Origin: Eucommia ulmoides
Lineage: Eukaryota; Streptophyta; Magnoliopsida; Garryales; Eucommiaceae
DNA: 64,000 nt
Assembly (NCBI GenBank): GCA_016647705.1
Contig: CM028339.1
Coordinates: forward strand, 24,095,803-24,159,802
Reading direction: 5' to 3'
Shown here: piece by piece, positions 44,567-56,771 of the stretch
Position numbering within the stretch: position 1 is the first letter of the stretch
Layout: the number at the start of each line of letters is the position of its first letter
Translations under genes and position numbers: made by a program
The notes under the pieces: model-generated
What the model saw: only the letters and a program-made list of their open reading frames with translations
What the model was told of the DNA's origin: nothing
The model's database searches: none

Positions 44567-45650
44567 GTTTGGTATGCTGGAATGGAATAGAATGAGTGTG
44601 GTATTGGAATGAATGTGGTATTAGAATGAAATGGTCATTACTATTCCTATGTTTGGTGACAAATAGGATTAAACATGGTATTGGAATAGTCATTACCATT
44701 CTTACATTTGGTTGCAAAATACATTAAACATGATATTAGAATGACCGATAAAAATATAAATATGGGAACAAAATCTGGGAACAAAAACAGAAATCTGGGA
44801 ATAAAAGCAGAAATCTGGGAACAAAACAAAAACAAAAATATGGGAACAAAAATAAAAACAGAAATCTGAGAACAAAAACAGAAATCGGGAAGAGAAACAG
44901 AAATATGAGAACAAAAACAGAAATCTGGGAACAAAAACAAAAATCAAAATCTGGGAACATATTTCTGTTTTTGTTCCCAGATTTCTGTTTTTATTTTTGT
45001 TCCCATATTTTTGTTTTTGTTTTGTTCCCAGATTTCTGTTTTTGTTCCCATATTTTTGTTTTTATTTTGTTCCCATATTTATGTTTTTGTTCCCATATTT
45101 CTGTTTTTATTTTGTTCCCAGTTTTCTATTTTTGTTCCCATATTTTTGTTTTTGTTTTGTTCCCAAATTTCTTTTTTTTTTTGTTCCCAGATTTTGTTCC
45201 CATATTTCGATTTCTGTTTTTGTTCTCATATTTTTGTTTTTGTTCCCAGATTTCTATTTTTGTTTTGTTTCCAGATTTTTGTTTTTGTTTTTGTTCCTAA
45301 ATTTCGTTCCCATATTTTTGTTTCCGTTCCATGTTTTCTGGGAACAAAAATATAAAAGTAACACCACCATATTTTTATTTTTGTCCTAGAATTTTATTTC
45401 TTATTATGAAAAATACGGAAACACAAGTATAGATCATTCTTATTACCTAATACTTCATTTCATTTGGAATTAGGCAATCCCGGAATTACCTAATACCTCA
45501 TTTCACTTGGGATTGACTAATCCCAAAATTGTGGGATTAGTCAGTACTTGGGAATGTGAATGAAAAATCAATCCCACCAACCAAATATAAGAATGGAATG
45601 ACCATTCAAATGGTCATTCCAATCTCATCTTGAATCCCGTATACCAAACA
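44567..45650. mobile_element. Fold-back DNA element with GTTTGGTAT termini
   Basis: The left end GTTTGGTATGCTGGAATGG (44567) pairs with the inverted right end GTTTGGTATACGGGATTCAA (45650). Subterminal GGAATG/CATTCC words continue inward: GAATGGTCATTCC-like blocks near 44620-44705 and 45590-45625, duplicated on the left. The core is an inverted minisatellite. No transposase is present. The ends resemble those of hAT- or Harbinger-type MITEs, but no target duplication could be fixed. Confidence 0.6.
44757..45351. repeat. Inverted minisatellite: about 20-bp units flipping orientation at 44960
   Basis: From 44757 to about 44958 the plus strand carries tandem variants of TGGGAACAAAAACAGAAATC. From about 44960 to 45340 it carries the reverse complement, GATTTCTGTTTTTGTTCCCA. 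The two arrays meet at a short centre (GGGAACATATTTCTG), making one long hairpin with arms of roughly 200 bp and a longer unpaired right extension. A final forward unit (TGGGAACAAAAATA) closes the block near 45342-45354. Confidence 0.9.
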
Positions 45651-45992
45651 CCTCCATAGGGTGTAAAATACAAGCAATCAAAATTGTTAGACCATGTAAA
45701 AATGTAGTCAAATTGAGAGGGTCAAAAGTATAATTATGCCCTTTGCCTTTTCAATTCTCGTGTCTCGGTGTGATTGTTTTGAGAGAGTCACACCGAGATT
45801 GTGTGAGCCCGTTTATTACAGTCATTTCATCATTTTTGTTTTCGCGGCAGTTTCCGGCAACGGCTTCGATCGATCCGGCAAGTTTCGACAGTTCACCGTC
45901 GGGGATCTTGACTCTGAGCCGCCCATTCGATCACACTCCAATTTCAGCATACACAACTTCATCCTTTCTGAATTTCGGGGGACTAGCCGACC
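45651..45992 (+). promoter_or_regulatory. MIC60 upstream region and 5' UTR with an 11-bp perfect hairpin
   Basis: Between the fold-back element and the MIC60 start codon. A perfect inverted repeat, TCTCGGTGTGA (45763-45773) and TCACACCGAGA (45788-45798), has a 14-base loop. The sequence from about 45840 is less AT-rich and looks like a transcribed leader. No TATA box was identified with confidence, and the transcription start is unknown. Confidence 0.5.
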
Positions 45993-48900
45993 ATGTTGCG
46001 AAGGTACGTACATGTTCCGGAACAATGAATAATTGAATTTGTATATGTATTTGCCGTTCTCTAGCGTGGAGACCACAGTCTAGGGATTTCCATGTTAGTG
46101 CAGTGATATAATGATTGTGTTAATTTGGATAAGACTCTTCTCACTTCACTAGGGTTTTCTTCTCCCAAATGAGCGCATTTCGTTCAATTTGAACAATTTT
46201 ATTTTCCCATTTTGAGAAATTACAGAGCTTCACATTTTTATCAGCTTTGTCATTATCGGTGTAATGTAAGGATGATTTTTGCAATTCTAAGTGGTGGAGA
46301 TTCTTCTTCCACTCCATTTCTTCCAGGTCCATTTTGGAGCTTTCGTCGCATAGATCTGGTAGAAGAATTCTAACACAGATTACAACCCAGGTATGTTTTA
46401 ACTTTTTTTCTTACTTTTTCCAATTGTAAGCTCTATGGTATCTTCAGTGGCTCACAAATCATTTGGTTGAAAAGACTGCCTTTGCCTTTGCCTTTGAAAA
46501 GACTATTATTTGTTTACAACGATTCCAAATTATATTGCATGAAATGGGACCTTGAAAATTTTCTCCTTAAGAGTGAATCTCTAGATAGTGTACACCTGTG
46601 CTGATTTTCCCTTTGTGGGTGTTAGAATTATGGCTGTAATTCACAGCTATCAACTATCATATTTCCTTTCAGATGGATATTGCAACTTCCACTGGTTAGG
46701 CCAAGGATGCGTGGTTGGTTTCATGTAGTAACGTCTGTTCAACTTTGATAGTTTAATCCTTTGTTCTGTAGTCACGGACAGTGAACTAAGGCAGTATTAG
46801 TTTGGTTATAATGCTGTGCGTAGTAACATGTTAGGGCTCTCACATGTTTGAGCTTGATCATGGATTTTGTAGGGGGATTATTTTACTCTCTGATTTACTT
46901 CCAAGTGTCTTCTAAGCAGAGCCCTTTGTAGTGTTATATCTCATGCATATGTTCCTTGTCCTTTTATAGTTTTTTTTTTTTTTTTTTTTTTTCAACTCAA
47001 ATTTGTAGGGAACAAACTTATAAACCTACAAGTACACAAATAGGCCTTCTTGTTGGCTGCTCTTTGAAGTTAAGAACAATGTTTGATACTTGCACCTTTT
47101 TCCCTCTTTATCTTGGTGTAAGAAGGGATCTACAAAATCTTGGCATCAAATGGTTGTGAACTGTGGATGTGGCATTCCTCGATTTTGTTATGCTATATTT
47201 TTGTAAAGAGCGCACCTTGATAATTTTCATCTGTTGTTGGCACATTTTGGAGCAGACACCTTCCTATCTTTCTTCTAGGAGGGCATTTTCATCGCAGCAA
47301 AATGAACCTCCAAGGCGAGGTTCAACCAGAGAGCCATCTGAGTCGGGGAATTATTTGCCAAAAGTTGTGATTGGAGGTATTGCACTTGCAGCTGGTGCTG
47401 CTTTTCTGGCAGCTTATCAGACGGGTTATCTCGACGAACTCCTCATCAAAGAGCAGCATAGAATTCCTGAAGCACCCATGGCTGACACTGCTAATAGAGA
47501 TCCAGAGGACATGGTCAAAAGCGTGAAAGATTCAGAGAATAGTATACACTTGGTAGAGCAAACTGATGACTCGACTTTTCAAGAGTCAGATGTATCAACT
47601 GCTAATGTGTTCGAGGAGAAGAACCCTGATTCTCAATCAGATCACAGTAACATGGAAGATGTTAGTAGAAGTGAGGCGGAAAGCCAGTTTCAAACAAAAG
47701 ATGCTCCATATTCGACTCCTCAAGAAGATATTACCCCTATCCAAGAGAAAGAGTTTCCCAGCTTTGTTCAGAGTAGCATTGCTTCTGAGAATGTAAATAC
47801 TGATTCTGGTAGGCCAGCTGAAGAGAGTCTTGGCATGGAAAGCCCGGAGGTCGAATCTATTAAGGATCAGCATGAGGCACTCGAAACCGCACCATTACTT
47901 ACTAAGGCTGAGGCCATTTCAAAAGAAAATGAGACGGATTTCATGCCATCAGAAGAGAATCTCGTCATGAAGGACATGGTACAAGTTATTATTTGACTTC
48001 AAGACCGAATGCATTAGTTCCATTTACAACTATTTTTAGGAATACATGTTTGCAGGATACTCATGGTAATGAATCTAATGATACGAAGCCTAGTTCCCTA
48101 ATTGATGAATATTATTTAAGAGGTCAGGCTGACGAAAGTGTTGGAGCTTCCTCAAATGAAGACAAGGTAATGTTTTATTTAATTTTTCAGAGGGAAAAAA
48201 TCGGATGCTAATGCCGTTTTCCAGGAAGATTTATTAGCCATGTTTTGTATTCACTACATTTTTGAGAGAATAACATTTTTGATAATTTATGTTTTAATTT
48301 GTCTTTTTGTTGAAGCTGAAGAATTTTGTTGAGGCAGCTAAAGATTCAAATGATGCTTACATATCTAAGGATGGAAAATTGATTCTTGATTTCTTACAAG
48401 CAATTCATGCTGCTGAGAAAAGGCAAGCAGAGTTGGATGCTCGTGTTTTTTCTGAAGAAAAGAGAACAATGAAGGTTTGGACCCTTAACTTCAGGCTCTA
48501 GGAAATTCAATGTGTGATACTGTAATAAACAATTCACCCTCCGCGTCTCTCATTCATGATGTCTTTATTGTGGTTATTAATAATTTGATATGCCCTAGTG
48601 GTTGATAATCTTTACTTACCTTAAATAATTTAGGAGAAATATGAGAAGGAACTTAAGGATGCAAAGGCAAGGGAACTTATGTATGCTGAAAGAGAAGCAC
48701 TTTTGGATAAGGTTAGAGTTCGACCTTTTCCTTTCTATGACATGCATTATTTTTGTAAATGATGACCATAGTCTACTTCATTTGATTTTTTCTGGCTTAC
48801 TTGAACAGCATTTCTGGATTAAATGTTCCCTAATTTGTTCATGTTACCTGCACATTAATAATTAGTTCTGGTATGGTGAAAGCTGCAAAACCTTTCTTCT

Positions 48901-51900
48901 ATGTTCCCCTTGTGGATTGGTTTCCTTTTGCCAGTCCTTTTTTTTCAAGATAACATGGAGCCTTTTAAGGATCTGCTACTCAGCATTTATTTTTAATGGC
49001 TGAAGACAATATGGAAACCAGATAACTTGGAAGCATCAACCTAAATACACATCTGCAGCAGAAGATAAAGGGTACAGGGACAGGAAGTCTAGCTTTCTAC
49101 AGTTTAAAATCCATTTGGAACTTTACAACTTTTAGAATTCATAGGGTCAAAATTATATTGTCTAGATCCTGTAGGATTTGTCCAGTGTTCTGTGTGATTA
49201 TCTCCTGAGGGGACATAGTCTGTTCATTCTCATATATTTCCATTATTTTATCCATAATACTGTAAGCTGCGTATATATAACTAATTAAGTATATATGAGT
49301 ATATAACTACATAGTCCTCTTATTTCTTTGTTTGAAACTTCCTTCCGTGTATTTACATGTCATTCGATAACATTTGTGCCCCATTTTCAGGAACTGAACA
49401 AAGAGAAAATAAAAGCAGCAGCTGCTCTAAAATCACTTCAAAAGAAATTAGAGGATAAGCTTGACATGGAGCTTGAGCTAAAGGTTAATATTCCTTGTGA
49501 TTTATATATATATATATATATATAACAACAATTGAAGATTTATAACCTGCAGCTGCTAATTTCTGAAATTGCAGGAAACTGAAACAGAAATGAAACTTAA
49601 AAAAATGGAGGAGCTAGCCAAAGCAGAATTGGCTGCTGCAATTGCAAGTGAAAAGGCATCCCAGATTGAAAAAATGGCAGAAGCAAATCTGAATGTATGG
49701 GATCTTCTGAAGCTACTTTCAGCAAATTTAGTGGAACATGTGGATTGTGGATGGGCCATAAATTCAATCAAAATAAATTGAAAGGCACCATAAACATATC
49801 ATGCAGAGGAAAACTGTACCAAAATGAGAATTTTCTGACCAACCTTATTGTTTTCTTTTATATATATTTCGATGTAGTAAGGCAACTTGGAATCAACACA
49901 GAGGTCCTTGGAACAAGAAACTTTTAGACAGCTGCGCGCCATGTAGCATATGACTTATAAAAACATGATTCATGGAAGATTTTGACTATCTGGCTCTGTT
50001 GGCTTTCTTTTAAATTTAGCCTACAAAATTCCTGTTCTTTCTTATTATGCATAAAATAGTAGTTCCACTTCCTAGTGTCATGGGAATTGGGATAAACAGT
50101 ACCTTCTCATAACTTTGCAGTTCCTACTTCATTGTTGTGGTTAGCTACGATTAAGATAAATCTTATACATATAGACTATGAAGTGTGACTATATTCTTTT
50201 TTATAAAGTATAGAAGTGTTGCTATATATGTGAGATCATTATTGCATAAGCCCATGACGCACTAGATCTACCCAAAACTTCATAGTGGACCAAGAGGTAA
50301 GATATTTCTCATTATCATACTTTGAAAAGCACACTCCAAGAAGCAGGCGCTGGGGGTAAGGGGTGGTGGGGGTGGGGGTGGGCCTCCATGATAAGTTGTT
50401 TAAGGTTCTACACCACACGCTATAAATTTTATGGGAGGATGCGTCACCAACAAATTGACAACAAATACAGAGAATTATAGAGGTTCACTGTGGGACATGT
50501 ACAGAAAACACAAGGAATCCAAAGGTTTTCTGTGGAAGTTTTCTAAGATATATGTGGTTCTGAAATCTGTAATGCGTCTAGGTTTTATAATCCGCTAAAA
50601 CCAGGAAACACATAATGTGACAGAATTTGATGTTTTTCTTAGAACTTGCTATTTACCCCCGGCAATGATATTAAAATCTTGGTTTATTATATTTAGGTTC
50701 GAATTTTTGTATATCCATCAAGTTTCCTTCTCAAACTAAAACGTGCCATGAACAAGCTGGTTATTTTTGCTCCATTCTACTGGTCTGTATGTTGCAACTT
50801 TAATGTGGTCCTTGCTCTTTCTGTAGATAAACGCTTTGTGCATGGCGTTCTATGCACGGTCGGAAGAGGCTCGCCAGAGTCATTCGGTTCACAAGCTTGC
50901 TTTGGTAATATATTGCAGTTTATCATCACTATTATTACGTGCTTTTGAATGGTGGACATCATTTTCAAGATCTGAAAATTCGTCTATTCTACTCTTACTA
51001 GTGTAGTGACTTACATAATAATATTTAATAAATGAAAATCTGTTGGGAACCCCACTTAATTGCAGGGATAAAGTTAAAAGAAGTGGGATTCTGGCTTTGC
51101 TTTATCATTGTACTGTAGATGGTTTTCTTTCTCTTTTACCGTCTCTTATCGTTCTGGTTGTTTCATACTAGATAGACATTTATGATTCCAGATTGCACCA
51201 TTTTTGTGGGAGAGGTGGGGCCTCAAGTGGGTAAGTCTCTATAGTATAAAATGAGAGATCCATTGCAAAGGAAACACCATCATGAATAGATCATTTTTAT
51301 AGCCTAGATTCTTAGTTGATGTATTGTGCTTGATGAAAACAATTTGATATTTTCTTTTCATGATAAAAATGGTAGAATGTTGTTGTGATATGATTTTAAT
51401 TTCTGACCTTTTCTTGGCAAATATTGTCCTGGCCTCAATTGTAACATAAGAATGCTATATTCTTGATCTTCACTGGCGATATTCTTCTGTATTTAATTAT
51501 TTATGTAACATCTTCTCCTTATTCCTTTTCCTCCTCCTCCATGCGGTGTTCCCTTATGCTCCTTACTCCCCTTGTGGAGTCTAAGTATTATGTGTGAAGG
51601 AAGTTCTTAGTTATTGGAAATCGAGAAAATAATTAATGATCAACAATTATGTTATTCAATTCATGTGTCAAACATAAATGTCAAATATTGATGGAGTATA
51701 TACCCCTTGTTACCTCTTTAGTGGATTCTAGCCTGGGGATCAAAATATTGTCATTTCTAAGGGGTCCTCCTGCAGGGAGCACTTGCATTGGAAGATGCAT
51801 TGTCAAAGGGGCTTCCAATTCAGAAAGAAATAGATGCTCTTCGCGTATACCTTGAAGGCATTGAGAAAGACTCACTTTTGGACCTGGTTCTGACATCCCT

Positions 51901-53740
51901 TCCTGAAGAGACGAGGAATTGTGGCACAGATACTCTATTACAATTGAACAATAAGGCAAGATGTCCAAACAATCTTGTACAATGCCATTGTTTGTATTGC
52001 TGCTATCGACATTACTAACTTTTATGATGAGGATTATATGTTGACATATTAAAGTTACTCCATTCAACTGATACAATTTTAAACCTTTCCATTTCATCAT
52101 ACAAATTTACTTCATTCAACATATCTAGTATGTTGGTTTTCTCATTTTCTTTTGTGTTTAGTTGTTTATCTTTTCAACAGTATTTACAGACACTCTCTGT
52201 TCTGCTATTGATTGTAATTTTTTTTTGAGCCCCCGTCATTGTTCAGCTTCTTTTCTACTTTGCCAAATTCATTTGAACACAGTAGAAATATTCCGACATT
52301 TTTCTCTTGGAAGATTTTCAATGCTTGTATTGATGTCAGCTGTAAATATTCATGCTTGTCCGGAGAGGTGATTAACTCTGGAATGTTCAAGGCTTTATTG
52401 TAAATTATTGTATCGTGTTCATTTGCTTTGTCTAATTGTGATGATGACCCCATATCCTGATAATGATTGTTTAGGTGCTTAATTTGCTTGACATGATGCA
52501 TTTTGCCCGTAGTCATATTACCTGCAAAGAAGATAGCACACGGTGGCACATTTTTTAGCTTTATACTTGTGCTTAACTGTGTGCCTATTTTCAATGGTTT
52601 CCAATTGGATTTGAGTTTATGCTTATAAGTTTAACTCACCTAAGTCCTCGGTTGATTTTGCTTTGATTAGTATCAAGGAAAAAGAATCATTTAGTGTATC
52701 ATGTACATAACTTCTTGATTGCTTTCACTGCTAGCTTTTGAAAAAAAGCAAGAAGTGAACTGGATAAAGAGCTTAACAAGTTTCCAATCCATGTAGGTGC
52801 TTGAACATGGCTAGTGTCAAAAACGGTACAAGAAGAATTAGTATAAGTTTCTGAATATGATATTTGATAATTTTGCCACAATAGATTTTTTTTTTTTTTT
52901 TTACGTTTGGTACTTCGTTTTGTTTTCCACCAGAAAGCACGGTGGATTATAGTTTTTAAAAGCAAAACTAGATTTGTGTTTCTTGACACTGCCGATACAC
53001 ATTGAGATAGTTCAATAAACCATAAATAGGAGTTGGCCTATTCAAGCTTCTTGGTGTATATTTGTCGAAGGTTTTGCACTTGATGAGTTTCTTGGCAAAA
53101 TGCTTACTGCAGGATTTAGACGATACTTTTTTTTAATGTACATGATTATTTGTCTAATTTGATTGTTCTTTTCACAGTTTGATGCCTTGAAGGGAACATT
53201 GAGGCATTTCAGTTTGATCCCACCAGGTGGTGGCGGGATTATGACACATTCTTTGGCTCATGTTGCAACCTGGTTGAAGGTTTGTCAAGGACCATGCCTC
53301 CTCCTTGCACCACTTTTGGTACACAAGAAATAATGAAACTGAAATACTCCAGAATGGAATTGAATTTTGAATGGGGTGCCATTTCAAAATTCAATTTCAT
53401 CTCCCGCGTTCCAAACACTACCTTAATGTTTCAAAAATGTTTAAAACACATAAAACAGAAAGTTATGATTTCCTTCTTTCTTAATTACAAGTTTGGAGTG
53501 TTTCAGGTTAAAGAGGCCGATCAGTCAGGTGACGGAATTGAATCTCTCATAAACAGAGTGGAGAGCTTCTTATCACAAGGGAAGCTATGTGAAGCTGCTG
53601 ATACCCTTGAGAATGGCGTCAAAGGCAGCCAGGCAGCAGAAGTAGTCCATGATTGGGTTAAACGAGCAAGGGACAGAGCTATCACAGAACAAGCTTTGTC
53701 ACTGCTTCAATCATATGCCAGTTCTATCAGCATTACGTAG
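45993..53740 (+). CDS. MIC60: MICOS complex subunit MIC60 (mitofilin), 650 aa
   Basis: Exons: 45993-46003, 46327-46390, 47256-47978, 48056-48166, 48316-48474, 48634-48711, 49391-49483, 49575-49694, 50827-50904, 51776-51955, 53178-53279, 53507-53740. Joined they give 650 residues with no internal stop. MIC60 is the core of the inner-membrane complex that forms cristae junctions and contacts the outer membrane; in plants it also affects lipid transfer. An arginine/serine-rich presequence (MLRRSILELSSHRSGRRIL) precedes one membrane segment at about 61-79 (VVIGGIALAAGAAFLAAYQ). An acidic, poorly conserved stretch to about 300 is followed by a coiled coil at about 330-455 and the conserved mitofilin C-terminus (SEEARQSHSVHKLALGALAL; DALKGTLRHFSLIPPGGGG). 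The tiny first exon encodes MLR plus two bases. One intron is GC-AG. The 650-residue length fits the plant family. Confidence 0.95.
51956..53177 (+). other. GC-AG intron 10 of MIC60
   Basis: The exon ends ...LQLNNK at AATAAG, followed directly by GCAAGATG, and resumes after TTTTCACAG with FDALKG. Only the GC donor keeps the conserved LNNK-FDALKG junction; the nearest GT (in AGATGTCC) would insert residues absent from the family. The context AAG/GCAAG fits the stronger consensus expected of GC donors. Confidence 0.75.
53340..53410. repeat. Small fold-back in MIC60 intron 11
   Basis: GGAATTGAATTTTGAA and TTTCAAAATTCAATTTC face each other around a 9-base loop (about 53355-53402). The flanks TTTGGTACACAA and TTCCAAACACTA look like short MITE ends, so this 227-nt intron probably contains a small MITE. 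Confidence 0.55.
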
Positions 53741-54060
53741 AACCTCCTCCTGTTTTGATTTTCCGGTGAGTGTGACCATATTTATTCAGTAATTGAGCAT
53801 ACAATGAAACTATGACTTTTTCAATACATGATTCGTTGGGAACAATTTCAGAGCCATCTTATCTCGGGTTGGATTGAAACCCGGAATTTTGTTAGCAATT
53901 TGCACTTTTTTTTTTTTTTTTAGTTTTTCCGAGGAGATTTTATACGGTACTCAAAATAAAATACCCTGGATCTTTTTACACCAAAGCTTGCTGCATCATG
54001 ATTCGTCTGTCCTGTAAGAGATTCTGATTTGATCTATATGGTGGCATTTGTTTTGTGCCC
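53741..54060 (+). other. MIC60 3' UTR and downstream flank
   Basis: Sequence after the stop codon. AAAATAAAATACC at about 53954-53966 holds an AATAAA-type polyadenylation signal, so the transcript probably ends near 53980-54050. Nothing else was seen. Confidence 0.5.
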
Positions 54061-55754
54061 GTTTGGTTGTTCTTCAATTCGCCAATTGTATTATTTTTCA
54101 ATTAGTTAATTTATGAATTTTGTAGTTTAGTGTTTGGTTGTAATAATTTGAAACACTTAAATTAGGTAGTTAATTATTTTAGTACTAGTTCATATGTTAT
54201 TTTCTCATGTAATTAGAGTAAAATATAGATTAGAAGTTTAACTAAACTAACACGATTGTATGTTTCTTTGTTTAATCGAAATGTGAATTTGATTAAATGG
54301 TGATTTGGTATTGGTCTCAAAATCTAATTGTTTACTATATTAATACAAACTATTATTTTGTTTTTAATAAAATTCTACTAACTAAAAACTGTGAATTAAT
54401 TTTATTAGAATACCCTTAATATGTCTTAAACATGTCTTGAAACCCCGCTGATCCGCTAACTCGATCCAACCTACTAAAAATGACCCGAATTGGACTATTT
54501 TGAGGTTGAATGGGGCTGCAAAAATTGAATTCAGCGGTTCAGATGGCCGATCATGGGTTAAGATTTCGGGTACACCCGAACCGACTCGCAAAACACGGAA
54601 CAATGACATCTCGTGTTTTACTGCTTAAAACCCTATGCCTCATCGATCATTTCCATATTTTCTATTCCACACCACCACCTTCGATGATTGATCAAACATC
54701 TTCATTTGGTACTTCCTTTCTAAATCTGATCCATTGTTGCAATTTTAGAGATTTTTGAATCAGATTTCCATATTCTAAGTTCCACTTCAAGCCTTCGCTA
54801 CCTTCCAAGTTCTAGGTCGATGAATTCTTTCTAGATCCAGTGTTTTAATCTCCGTTCCAAGTTCCAGATCGAGTGTTTTCAGATCCAGTGTTTTCATCTC
54901 CAAGTTTCATGTTCTTACCAGTCACTCGATCTGGACACCAACCTTCTCGCTTTGTATTGTTTTCATATTCTTCTCAGTTTCTCTGTTCTTTGAATTATTT
55001 CATTTAATTTCTTAATTAAGTTTCTGAGTCTGATTTGTTTATTATTGTGATTATGTTTATGATTTCACTTGTTTTAATAGATTCTTTTGTTCCCGATTTT
55101 GAATATATGACTGCATGTGTAGTTATGTACTTTGTAGGCTAGGGTATTTAACTAAGAATGATTATATTGTAACTTGTTCAGTGTTTTGTTTTTGTTTATG
55201 ATTGCATGCCTAATAAACAAATGAAACAGAGTAATCCAAATCGGAAACAGTGATTCTGATAGTGATTATATTGTTCAGTGTTTTGTTTATATTTTTATAT
55301 TGTTCACATTATATTTTTCAGTGTTTTGTTCAGATTATATGTTGTTCGGATTATATTGTTCAGTGTTCTGTTTATATTGTTATATTGTTCAGTGTTTTGT
55401 TTATATTGTTATATTGTTCACATTATATTGTTCAATGTTTTGTTCATATTATATTGTTCAGTGTTTTGTTTATATTGTTATATTATTCAGTATTTTGGGT
55501 GATTTTGAATTTCTGATTATATTTTTCAATGTTTTATATTTTAGATGTTAAATGGTTCACATTTGTTTCTTGTGACTTAAAATGTAATTTAGATCCTTGA
55601 TTAGGCTCCGTTACCATTAATCGTCTGTGACAAGATTTTTGTCACATTATGTGTTTTTGTTTCTTAGATATTAAACGGGTTACATTTGATTCTTATGACT
55701 TAAAATCCAATATCACTGAATCTCTTTCGTCTTTGTAAATGTTTTTAGATATAT
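54061..55754. other. Transposon-derived AT-rich DNA upstream of a BED-finger remnant
   Basis: It contains a TCGGGTACACCCGAACCGAC block (about 54567-54586) of the kind found at hAT element ends, a run of similar TCCAGATCGAG/GTGTTT(T)CA segments (54830-54910), a minisatellite (55250-55510) and a direct repeat (about 55541-55600 and 55667-55725, TTAGATRTTAAAYGG...GACTTAAAAT). Probably 5' non-coding sequence of a hAT element. No gene is supported. Confidence 0.45.
55250..55510. repeat. TGTTCAGTGTTTTGTTTATA minisatellite
   Basis: About eight imperfect units combine TATATTGTTCA(G/C) with GTGTTTTGTTYATAT; unit length alternates around 27-45 bp. The array gives open frames in three phases, which is a by-product of its composition. 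Confidence 0.85.
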
Positions 55755-56045
55755 ATAATGGAGGGTGGTGATGATGGTGTGAGTATCGTGTCTAATGAAA
55801 TTAGAAATACTGGAACAAGTAAAATGAACTATAATTATATTTTAAATACTACGATGGTTGAACTTCCAACTCCTAATAAAGGAAAGCATTTACTAGTTTG
55901 AGACAACTTCACTTGTTTGAAACAAGAACCCAATTTGAAAGATTCTCCTAAGGCTTCTTGTAACTATTGTTCAGAAACCTACTTTTGTGACAACAAGAAA
56001 ACATAGATCGTTAGCATTGAAAACTCATATAGAATCTCAATATAA
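55755..56045 (+). pseudogene. hAT transposase N-terminal (zf-BED) remnant
   Basis: An ATG-led frame (MEGGDDGVSIVSNEIRN) runs to a stop. It resumes as DNFTCLKQEPNLKDSPKASC followed by NYCSETYFCDNKK, then, frame-broken, HRSLALKTHIES. W/DNFT...P-KA-CNYC with a downstream H-x-(S/L)...H pattern is the BED zinc finger (C-x2-C...H...H) that starts many plant hAT transposases. The catalytic part is missing downstream. It is unrelated to the hAT in the ACINUS intron as far as can be told. Confidence 0.65.
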
Positions 56046-56671
56046 AAAATATAGTTTAAGTTATGTAAGGGTAAAAGAACAAAAGTGCAGCAACAACTTA
56101 CAAATCAAATAACTTATTTTTGAACAATAATTTGAAAATACATTTTCTTGTTGCTTTTTGAATAGCAAACAACCATTGTGATTTAGATGTGAAAGTTACT
56201 TCGGTTTTCTTCTGCTTTCTTCTCTATAATCCTTGAGATTCACTATTTAATCCTCTCACCTGTCCTCTTCTTTTGCATCTCCATCACCAGTAAACATGAC
56301 GGGTTAGGCGAAGAAGAGCCAGTGGAGGGTGGCGGTGCAGCAGAAATGCGTGGAGGGTTTTTTGGCCATGTTGGTGGAGATTGGATAGAGGAAGGAAGGC
56401 GAAGTGGCGTTTGGGCATAAATAGAGGAAGGATATGAGAAGGAGAATGGTGGCCAGGGAATCGGAAAAGGGATCCTCTCTCATTTTGAAAATATCACTGA
56501 CACCATTTGTCCTTTTGAAAACCTAACAATGATATCTCAAAAGCTCAATAGAACTCTGACAGGTTAATAATTTTATATTTTATTTGACTAATTTATATGT
56601 TCATCAATTTTTAAACTAAAAATAAAAAAAATATTTAGACCAAGACTATAAAATTTATGCAACAATGAAAA

Positions 56672-56725
<54 letters not shown>

Positions 56726-56771
56726 GCTGTATTTATTTTCATAAATTGAAAGTTTTAAACAATATTTTTTA
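56046..56771. other. Intergenic DNA with (TA)n tract
   Basis: Less AT-rich 56280-56480 carries no recognised coding sequence. A (TA)n run lies at about 56676-56722. Nothing else was seen. Confidence 0.45.

Noticed and set aside
44647..45389. Open frames of 74-131 codons rich in F, C, S and V on both strands
   Set aside because: They are translations of the 20-bp inverted minisatellite, which lacks stops in several phases.
47163..47255. Extending MIC60 exon 3 upstream to an in-frame start
   Set aside because: A consensus acceptor (GGAGCAG) at 47255 joins in phase to the conserved presequence exons; the upstream codons include no ATG in a good context.
55250..55551. Membrane-like hydrophobic frames of 74-88 codons
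   Set aside because: By-product of the TGTTCAGTGTTTTGTTTATA minisatellite; open in three phases with no conserved residues.
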